Shown in pieces: positions 1 through 5,017 of a DNA stretch of 6,650 nt (position 1 is the stretch's first letter; every line of letters starts with the position of its first letter). The position numbers and the translations under genes are program-made. The notes below the pieces were generated by a model that worked only from the letters and a program-made list of their open reading frames with translations, made no database searches and had not been told where the DNA came from. This DNA comes from Candidatus Aminicenantota bacterium (GTDB lineage Bacteria > Acidobacteriota > Aminicenantia > Aminicenantales > UBA8522): contig DQHV01000116.1 in the NCBI GenBank assembly GCA_003524335.1, positions 2,379 through 9,028 on the forward strand, in the 5' to 3' direction.

Positions 1-915
1 CGGCGAGGGCTGCCGACAATCCTGGAGCAGAAAAGAATCGTCAAGAAAGCGGCTGATCTCGGCGTCCGCGCCATGGTGACAGAGATGATGAGCATCCAGC
101 CCGAATGCCTGGCCGCAGAGTCCCGTTGCCTCCTCCGGCCTCAGTTCCTCGTCGTAACAAACGTGCGGATCGACCATCGGGAGGAAATGGGGCGGACAAA
201 GACGGAGATCGCCCGGAGCCTGTCCGCGGCCGTCCGGCCCGGGACGACGGTGTTTATCCCGAAGAGCGAATGGTACCCGGAATTTGAGGCCGCCGCCGGA
301 CGCGTTGGCGCGAGGATTATAATTCTGCAGAATACGGCGGCCGGCTCTTTTTTCGATGAGGACAGCCGCCTGGCGGCGGCCGTGGCTTCCCATCTCGGGG
401 TCTCTGAAGCCGCAGCCCTCCAGGGAATCTCCGCAGCCGCAGCCGATTTCGGAAGCCTCAAGGTTTGGGAAGCCGAACTTGGTGTTCCTGCCGCAACCTG
501 GACCCTGGTGAGCGCTTTCGCGGCAAACGAGCCGGAATCGAGCCGACTGGTCCTTGAGCATCTCGAGCAAAGACTTGCCCCGAACGGCCGGCCGCTCGTC
601 GGGATCCTGAACTTCCGTGCCGACCGCGGCGACCGCACCCGGCAGTGGTTGGCGGCCCACGGGCAGGGTTTTTTTTCCGGATTCCGGAGTGTTTATGTCG
701 TCGGCGCTCATATCCATTCCCTGAACATCCGGAGAAGAACCGGCCGACCGCCGTCCCTCATTCCGCTGCCGGACCGCACCCCACCAGCTATAATGGAAAA
801 GATAGCTTCAATGGAAGGTGCGGCGTCCCGGCTCATCGGCCTCGGCAATATCGGCGGGATAGGCGAGGCCCTGGTCGAACATTGGCAGAGGATCGGGAGG
901 CCCCATGCACTTTGA
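1..915 (+). CDS. pgsB: Poly-gamma-glutamate synthase ligase subunit PgsB/CapB, 5' partial
   Basis: The frame is open from the first base and gives 304 residues, the C-terminal three quarters of a protein usually near 400 aa; the P-loop part lies off the left edge. PgsB is a Mur-ligase-like enzyme that activates the glutamate carboxylate with ATP and forms the gamma-amide bond of poly-gamma-glutamate at the inner face of the membrane. Visible family motifs, numbered from the window edge, are a RRGLPTILEQ-type stretch (1-10), TEMMSIQPE (27-35), TNVRIDH..EMG (53-64, the Mur-ligase-like Asn/Asp-His segment), NFRADRGDRTRQW (204-216) and GLGNIGGIG (280-288). Its end overlaps pgsC by 11 nt, implying translational coupling. 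A T8 run lies at 669-676. The call is firm; only the N-terminus is missing. Confidence 0.93.
   Translation, partial: RRGLPTILEQKRIVKKAADLGVRAMVTEMMSIQPECLAAESRCLLRPQFLVVTNVRIDHREEMGRTKTEIARSLSAAVRPGTTVFIPKSEWYPEFEAAAGRVGARIIILQNTAAGSFFDEDSRLAAAVASHLGVSEAAALQGISAAAADFGSLKVWEAELGVPAATWTLVSAFAANEPESSRLVLEHLEQRLAPNGRPLVGILNFRADRGDRTRQWLAAHGQGFFSGFRSVYVVGAHIHSLNIRRRTGRPPSLIPLPDRTPPAIMEKIASMEGAASRLIGLGNIGGIGEALVEHWQRIGRPHAL
895..900 (+). promoter_or_regulatory. Ribosome binding site of pgsC
   Basis: GGGAGG sits 4 nt before the ATG at 905 and lies inside the last codons of pgsB. It supports the overlapping start over any later Met. Confidence 0.75.
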
Positions 916-1342
916 GACGATCTTCATCGGCCTGGCAGTAGCGCTCCTCTTTGCCGAGATCACGGGCATCTATCCGGGAGGTATCATTGTCCCCGCCTTC
1001 CTGGCCCTTTCCCTCGACCATCCGGTCCGGGCGCTGGCCACGATCTCCGTCGCCTGCCTGAGTCTCCTGATCTATAAGCTCCTGGCGCGGTACCTGATCC
1101 TCTTCGGCAAGCGGCGGTTCGTCATCATGCTCCTCGCCGGCGGGCTGCTTTCTCAGATCGTCACTCTGGCCATGCCGAAGCTCCTGGCCGCTCCGGCGGA
1201 ATTCCAGGTGATCGGTTTCATCATTCCCGGGCTGCTGGCGAACAACCTGGAGCGGCAAAGATTCCTGCCGACGCTTGCCTCCCTTGTCACGGCGACCGCC
1301 ATCACCTATTTCCTGGCCGGCCTCATCCGGATGGTGTTCTGA
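905..1342 (+). CDS. pgsC: Poly-gamma-glutamate biosynthesis membrane protein PgsC/CapC
   Basis: This 145-aa, strongly hydrophobic protein has the usual size of PgsC (about 150 aa). PgsC is the integral membrane partner of PgsB, needed for polymer synthesis and probably for passing the chain across the membrane. Seen here are several hydrophobic segments (about 4-20, 26-38, 41-60, 73-90, 102-112 and 124-141), the family-typical GIYPGGIIVPAFLAL (21-35), LFGKRRF (67-72 region) and GFIIPGLLANNLERQ (104-118). The ATG at 905 is preceded by GGGAGG at 895-900, a good ribosome site inside the end of pgsB, which fixes the start. The 11-nt overlap with pgsB and the close pgsW downstream place it in one operon. 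Confidence 0.94.
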   Translation: MHFETIFIGLAVALLFAEITGIYPGGIIVPAFLALSLDHPVRALATISVACLSLLIYKLLARYLILFGKRRFVIMLLAGGLLSQIVTLAMPKLLAAPAEFQVIGFIIPGLLANNLERQRFLPTLASLVTATAITYFLAGLIRMVF

Positions 1343-1352
1343 GCATAAAGCC

Positions 1353-2420
1353 ATGCGTTTAAAACATAGAGAATCTGTGCTCTCTGGGCTCGGCTTTGCC
1401 AGCCTTCTGTTCTTAGCCGCCGCACTGACCTTGACGCGGAGGCCGCTCGAGCGCAAGGACGAGATGCTGGCCGCCTCGAGCCTGATGAAAGAGGCCGTCA
1501 AGGCGGTCCGAGACTGCCGCGAGAGCCGCGGTCTTGGCATCGACCCTGCCAAGGACATCAACTTCAGCGGCCTCATCGGTCTGGAGACTTCTCCGATCAC
1601 AACCTCTCTCGGCAACTTGGAGGCAAAGCGGACGACGGTCAACCCCAATTTTGCCGGGCTCATCACCCTGCTCCTCCACCAGGCGGGGGTGCGCAGAGGG
1701 GACACGGTCGCCATCGGCGCCTCGAGTTCCTTTCCCGCCCTGATCATCGCCTCGCTCTGCGCCGTCCAGGCTCTGGAGCTCCGGGGGTTCTTGATCTGTT
1801 CCCTGGGAGCGTCCCAATGGGGGGCCAACTGCCCTGATTTTAGCTGGCTGGACATTTTGGCCTGTCTCGACCGGTCACATCTCTTATCCGCCGGACACGT
1901 CGGCCTCTCCTTGGGTGGCGATGGAGATGCGGGGAAAGACATGACCCCGGAAGGCCGGGCTCTGCTCCTTCGGTTGGGGCAAGAGACGGGACTGCCTTTC
2001 CTCTCCGAGCCGAATCTCGAGAAGAACGTCCGGGAACGCCTCCGGATCTTCGAGGCGGCGGCCGGAGATGCGCGCATCCGGGCGTTTATCAACATCGGCG
2101 GGGGCTACGCGAACATGGGGACGGACTCGGAGATCCTGAAGGTCGGACCCGGGCTGGCGGAATTTTCCGAGATTCCGCCGCCCGAGCGGCGCGGAGTCAT
2201 CTTCGAGATGGCCGCCCGGCGCATCCCGGTTATCCACCTGCTCTATGTCAAAGGGCTCTGTGATCACTACGGGCTTCCCTGGGATCCATCGCCTCTGCCC
2301 GAACCGGGACAAGGGGCCTTATTTGAAAAAAAGGAGGTGGATTCGCTGAGCTTCCTCATCCTGGCGGGAGCTTATTTTCTTCTAATCGCAATCGTCCTGG
2401 CTATCGCCGCCAGATCATGA
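1353..2420 (+). CDS. pgsW: Poly-gamma-glutamate system protein PgsW
   Basis: The product is 355 aa and resembles the family annotated as poly-gamma-glutamate system protein (PgsW), found beside pgsB and pgsC in some bacteria; its biochemical role is not established. A basic N-terminus (MRLKHR) and a hydrophobic segment (9-27) form a membrane anchor. A long soluble middle follows, containing NPNFAGLITLLLHQAG (97-112), DTVAIGASSSFPAL (117-130), a Cys/Trp-bearing stretch (149-166) and the Gly-rich NIGGGYANMG (247-256). A second membrane helix (331-352) ends the protein. I chose the ATG at 1353, 10 nt after the pgsC stop, because a start at 1275 would run deep into pgsC. No strong Shine-Dalgarno is visible, so reinitiation after pgsC is likely. 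The 3' end overlaps the opposing gene by 20 nt. Confidence 0.78.
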   Translation: MRLKHRESVLSGLGFASLLFLAAALTLTRRPLERKDEMLAASSLMKEAVKAVRDCRESRGLGIDPAKDINFSGLIGLETSPITTSLGNLEAKRTTVNPNFAGLITLLLHQAGVRRGDTVAIGASSSFPALIIASLCAVQALELRGFLICSLGASQWGANCPDFSWLDILACLDRSHLLSAGHVGLSLGGDGDAGKDMTPEGRALLLRLGQETGLPFLSEPNLEKNVRERLRIFEAAAGDARIRAFINIGGGYANMGTDSEILKVGPGLAEFSEIPPPERRGVIFEMAARRIPVIHLLYVKGLCDHYGLPWDPSPLPEPGQGALFEKKEVDSLSFLILAGAYFLLIAIVLAIAARS

Positions 2421-2982
2421 TGCTGACGATGCACTGGAAGGACTCGAGCCTGTCCCGGTCCTGGCAGATACCGCGCTCGATCGTGAGCGGGCCGAGCGGA
2501 TAGTCCTCCCAGCGGTAAAGGGTGAGGTCGTTTCGCGAGCCGGTTATCGAAGCCAGTTCCTGGACGGCGGAGTTGACCTTGGGGAGGTCGAGATACTCCA
2601 GGATCCGGTTGACCGAATAAACGTCCTTGATGTGGAAATACTGTGTCTTTGTGTCAAAGGTCAAGGAGAGCTTCGGTCCCGGGCTTTCGAAGTAATAACG
2701 GATATAGTTGTTCCTGCCGGACACACCTTCCTCTTTATTGTAGATATAATTGGGCGCTTTCTCCGGGAAGAAGGTGGCCTTGATTTGGGCCCGGATATCG
2801 GCGAAGGTGAGGGTTTCGGATTCGGTCCTCTGAAGGTAGTAGAAGACGGCGCCCAGAAGGAGGAAGATGAGCGCGGCCCGGAGGAGGTTCTCGTACTCCC
2901 GCTTCACCACCACCCGGATGATCCAGATGACACAGAGCAAGAGCAATACAAGGATGATATTCTTGAGGAGCGCAACCTGCAT
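2401..2982 (-). CDS. Hypothetical protein with two N-terminal membrane segments
   Basis: I do not recognise this 193-aa protein. Two hydrophobic helices (about 5-26 and 32-50) separated by a short basic loop (VKREYENLLR) form an N-terminal hairpin. They are followed by a soluble domain of about 140 residues rich in aromatic and charged residues (for example NNYIRYYFES at 91-100, FDTKTQYFHIKDVYSVNRIL at 109-128 and LTLYRWEDYPLGPLTIERG at 153-171). The two Cys residues in the tail (173 and 184) are not a recognisable metal site. The ATG at 2982 has an AGGAG ribosome site and a convincing promoter just upstream, so it is probably a real, independently transcribed gene. It converges on pgsW, overlapping it by 20 nt, and diverges from the TPR gene. 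Function is unknown; an envelope role is only inferred from topology. Confidence 0.75.
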   Translation of the reverse strand: MQVALLKNIILVLLLLCVIWIIRVVVKREYENLLRAALIFLLLGAVFYYLQRTESETLTFADIRAQIKATFFPEKAPNYIYNKEEGVSGRNNYIRYYFESPGPKLSLTFDTKTQYFHIKDVYSVNRILEYLDLPKVNSAVQELASITGSRNDLTLYRWEDYPLGPLTIERGICQDRDRLESFQCIVSIMIWRR

Positions 2983-2986
2983 CTCA

Positions 2987-2993
2987 GTCTCCT
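2987..2993 (-). promoter_or_regulatory. Ribosome binding site of the two-TM protein gene
   Basis: On the minus strand the bases before the ATG read GGATAGGAGACTGAG. The AGGAG core is about 6 nt from the start at 2982 and supports that start. Confidence 0.65.
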
Positions 2994-3007
2994 ATCCCCT
3001 TGCGGTC

Positions 3008-3036
3008 ATTATAGCAAAAAAGGAATGATCGACCAA
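3008..3036 (-). promoter_or_regulatory. Sigma-70-type promoter for the two-TM protein gene
   Basis: The minus strand has a perfect -10 box TATAAT (3013 down to 3008). A weak -35-like TTGGTC (3036 down to 3031, three of six matches) lies 17 nt upstream. The predicted start near 3001 would leave a leader of about 20 nt that still contains the AGGAG ribosome site. The position in the divergent spacer fits. The -35 is poor, so strength is uncertain. Confidence 0.5.
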
Positions 3037-3088
3037 GGGCTGTCTTTTCTTCCTTTTCCCCTGTCGAAAGCGTAAGATGGGTGGCTTC

Positions 3089-3094
3089 AGGAGG
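3089..3094 (+). promoter_or_regulatory. Ribosome binding site of the TPR protein gene
   Basis: AGGAGG lies 5 nt before the ATG at 3100, an almost ideal Shine-Dalgarno that fixes this start. Confidence 0.8.
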
Positions 3095-3099
3095 ATTTC

Positions 3100-4044
3100 A
3101 TGTTCAAACGCATCGCCCTTTATTTAGTCGCAGTCATCGCCTATTCTGCCGTGTCGGGACAGACAGCGCGGCCGTCGGACCCCGAGAGGGATTTGCCCCT
3201 AGTCCGGGCGGTCTGCAAAACCCAGCAGGTCCCCTATAAGGAACAAGATGAAAAGGAGCCGGAGGTGGTGTCGCTGCTGGGAAAAAAACTCTATGCGGCG
3301 CCGGCGGAGGGCGAGGAACTGGCTAAGCTGCAAACAAATCTTCAGGAAGCCCTCCGGGCCGTCGAAGCCGATCCGGACAGTGTCGAAACAATCATCGCCT
3401 ACGGCCGGGCCCTGGCTGGCCTGTGGCGGTATCACGACGCCATAGAAGTCTATTCCAAGGGAATCATCGCCCATCCCGACGCCGCCATGCTCTACCGGCA
3501 CCGCGGGCACCGGTACATCTCCATCCGGGAATTCGGAAAGGCGGCGTCCGACATGGCCAAGGCGGCGGCCCTCAACGACAAGGACTTCGACATCTGGTAT
3601 CACCTGGGACTGGCTCATTATCTCCGGGGTGAATTTGATAAAGCCCGAGCCGCCAATGAGAGCTGCTTGAAGGTTGTGGCCGACGACGATTCCAAGATCG
3701 CCGTTTCCAACTGGCTCTATGCCACGCTGCGCCGCCTCGGTATGAAGGACGATGCGGCCAGAGTGCTCGAAGGGATCAGCGAGGGGATGAAAGTTGAAGA
3801 GAATACCTCTTACTTAAACCTGCTCCTTTTCTTCAAAGGCCTCAAGACCGAAGACGAAGTCCTCGCCTGGGCAGCGGATTCGGAGCTCGACGCCGCGACC
3901 GTCGGCTACGGCATCGGCTGCTGGCACTTGTATTCCGGTCAAAAGGAGAAGGCCCGCGGCTTCTTCGAGAAGATTATGACCGGACGCTACTGGCCGGCCT
4001 TTGGTTTCATCGCCGCCGAGGCCGAGCTGGCCCGGATGAAATAG
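3100..4044 (+). CDS. Exported TPR-repeat protein
   Basis: The 314-aa product opens with a basic N-terminus and a hydrophobic stretch (5-17) ending at AVSGQTA (about 17-23), consistent with a Sec signal peptide and cleavage near residue 20. I see no lipobox. A spacer region of about 70 residues is followed by tandem tetratricopeptide repeats at about 92-125, 127-160 and 161-194, each with the Gly/Ala and aromatic spacing of the family (for example IWYHLGLAHYLRGEFDKA at 165-182). Degenerate helical pairs follow at about 198-230 and 265-299 (CWHLYSGQKEKARGFFEKIM, 274-293). TPRs form a superhelical scaffold for protein binding, so an adaptor role in the periplasm or at the envelope is inferred; no partner is evident. 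The gene stands alone, diverging from the two-TM gene and ending 157 nt before the next start. Confidence 0.85.
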   Translation: MFKRIALYLVAVIAYSAVSGQTARPSDPERDLPLVRAVCKTQQVPYKEQDEKEPEVVSLLGKKLYAAPAEGEELAKLQTNLQEALRAVEADPDSVETIIAYGRALAGLWRYHDAIEVYSKGIIAHPDAAMLYRHRGHRYISIREFGKAASDMAKAAALNDKDFDIWYHLGLAHYLRGEFDKARAANESCLKVVADDDSKIAVSNWLYATLRRLGMKDDAARVLEGISEGMKVEENTSYLNLLLFFKGLKTEDEVLAWAADSELDAATVGYGIGCWHLYSGQKEKARGFFEKIMTGRYWPAFGFIAAEAELARMK

Positions 4045-4144
4045 GCACTTAGCTTGACATCCCTATTGAAATAGACGCAGGACTCTTCAGCCTTCACCTT
4101 TTTGATCGTCTCCGCCCGGTGGGCGAGCTCCTCGTCGTTTTTTG

Positions 4145-4167
4145 CGCCTGAGCGCTCTTTACAGGCG
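4145..4167. repeat. Inverted repeat overlapping the -35 region of the EIIA/zinc-ribbon promoter
   Basis: CGCCTG (4145-4150) and CAGGCG (4162-4167) are perfect 6-nt inverted arms around an 11-nt centre that itself holds the palindrome AGCGCT (4151-4156). The right arm covers the second half of the -35 box TTTACA. No T-tract follows on either strand, so it does not look like a terminator; a repressor or activator site is possible but unproven. Confidence 0.3.
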
Positions 4168-4185
4168 GAATATTTGTGATAGAAT
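4158..4185 (+). promoter_or_regulatory. Sigma-70-type promoter for the EIIA/zinc-ribbon gene
   Basis: TTTACA (4158-4163) and TAGAAT (4180-4185) each match the consensus at five of six positions and are 16 nt apart. Transcription would start near 4192, only about 10 nt before the ATG at 4202 and about 4 nt before an in-frame GTG at 4196. No Shine-Dalgarno lies in that short leader. The promoter position argues against the upstream in-frame TTG at 4142 as the start codon. Confidence 0.55.
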
Positions 4186-4201
4186 ACTAGCTACCGTGCC
4201 C

Positions 4202-5017
4202 ATGGCCGACCTCGGGAAGAGTCATCATTTCTCCGATTTTCTCAAATCCACTCAAGTCGTCTACGAGCTCCAGGCCAAGGAAAAAGTCCGGGCCATCGAA
4301 GAACTGCTCGATGTCCTGTTCAAGGAAAAGCTCATCAAGAACAAGAAGCTCATCCTCACCCGGCTCGTGGACCGGGAGCAGCTGGAATCCACGGCCATCG
4401 GCGACCATGTAGCCCTTCCTCACGCCCGCGTGGACACGGGCGGCCAGATCGCCATCGCCGTGGGGAGGTCGGAGAAAGGCATCGACTTTGACTCCATCGA
4501 CAAGAAGAAGGTCCACCTCATCATGCTGGTCGTCTGGAACCCCAGCCTTCCGGGGCTTTTTAACCATCTCTTTGCCGGGCTGGCGCGGTTCCTGAGGAAG
4601 CCGGAATACCGGCAGCGGCTGTTCGAGGCAAAGAATAAGGGCGACCTCTTCAAGGTCCTTTCCGAAATCGAGCTGACCATGCCCCAGGAGGACCGGATCA
4701 TCAGCCGGGCCAGCCTGCTGGCCAAGCTCCAGGAGATCGCGCTCCGCAAAAAGAAGGCGTCCAAAGACCAGCTCCGGGAACTGCGCAAGCATGCTGAGCT
4801 GATCCGGGAGGAGCTCGACGAGCCCCTGCTCACGCGCTTCGACAAGCTCATGGAAAGGTACGGGTTCGCCGTGGCCGAGGTCCTGGACGGGGCCTGTCAG
4901 GGCTGCAACATGAGGATCGCCACCAAGATGAACTCGGCCATCGAGGGCAGCAACGACATTTACATCTGCGAGAACTGCGGCAAGTTCCTGGTCGCCCCCC
5001 GCAAGAAGAAGAAATAG
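4202..5017 (+). CDS. PTS EIIA type-2 domain fused to a coiled-coil/C4 zinc-ribbon domain
   Basis: The 271-aa product has two parts. Residues about 15-158 are a PTS EIIA type-2 (fructose/mannitol/nitrogen-type) domain with the motif IGDHVALPHARVD (66-78), in which His74 is the expected phosphorylated residue. After a charged, predicted helical linker (about 168-215, Lys/Arg/Glu-rich) comes a zinc ribbon of the zf-RING_7/DUF164 type: RYGFAVAEVLDGACQGCNM (219-237) and ICENCG (255-260), with Cys232, Cys235, Cys256 and Cys259 as metal ligands, then a very basic tail (PRKKKK). No transmembrane EIIC or EIIB is nearby, so a regulatory rather than sugar-transport role is inferred, as for EIIA-Ntr. The ribbon may bind nucleic acid or protein. 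The start at 4202 fits the promoter; GTG at 4196 is an alternative. Confidence 0.85.
   Translation: MADLGKSHHFSDFLKSTQVVYELQAKEKVRAIEELLDVLFKEKLIKNKKLILTRLVDREQLESTAIGDHVALPHARVDTGGQIAIAVGRSEKGIDFDSIDKKKVHLIMLVVWNPSLPGLFNHLFAGLARFLRKPEYRQRLFEAKNKGDLFKVLSEIELTMPQEDRIISRASLLAKLQEIALRKKKASKDQLRELRKHAELIREELDEPLLTRFDKLMERYGFAVAEVLDGACQGCNMRIATKMNSAIEGSNDIYICENCGKFLVAPRKKKK

Noticed and set aside
141..638. Minus-strand open frame opposite pgsB
   Set aside because: The plus strand carries clear PgsB motifs throughout; the antisense product has low-complexity composition.
1275..1352. Upstream start for pgsW at 1275
   Set aside because: It would overlap pgsC by 68 nt and add an Arg/Pro/Ser-rich stretch before the membrane anchor; ATG 1353 gives the usual short basic N-terminus.
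833..2095. Long minus-strand open frame of 420 codons opposite pgsC and pgsW
   Set aside because: It is rich in Arg, Ser and Pro with no family motifs and lies opposite two genes with recognised families; typical of antisense frames in GC-rich DNA.
2632..3075. Plus-strand open frame of 147 codons opposite the two-TM gene
   Set aside because: It has repetitive Glu/Asp/Gly composition, lacks a ribosome site and crosses the divergent promoter region; the minus strand has membrane helices, a ribosome site and a promoter.
4054..4082. Perfect TTGACA at 4054-4059
   Set aside because: No acceptable -10 box occurs 15-19 nt downstream on the plus strand.
4113..4143. Possible terminator after the TPR gene (CGCCC-GGT-GGGCG stem, then T6)
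   Set aside because: The stem is only 5 bp and the T-run begins 12 nt after it, too far for a standard intrinsic terminator.
4142..4201. TTG at 4142 as start of the EIIA/zinc-ribbon gene
   Set aside because: It lies upstream of the predicted promoter boxes, lacks a ribosome site and adds 20 residues unlike the EIIA fold.
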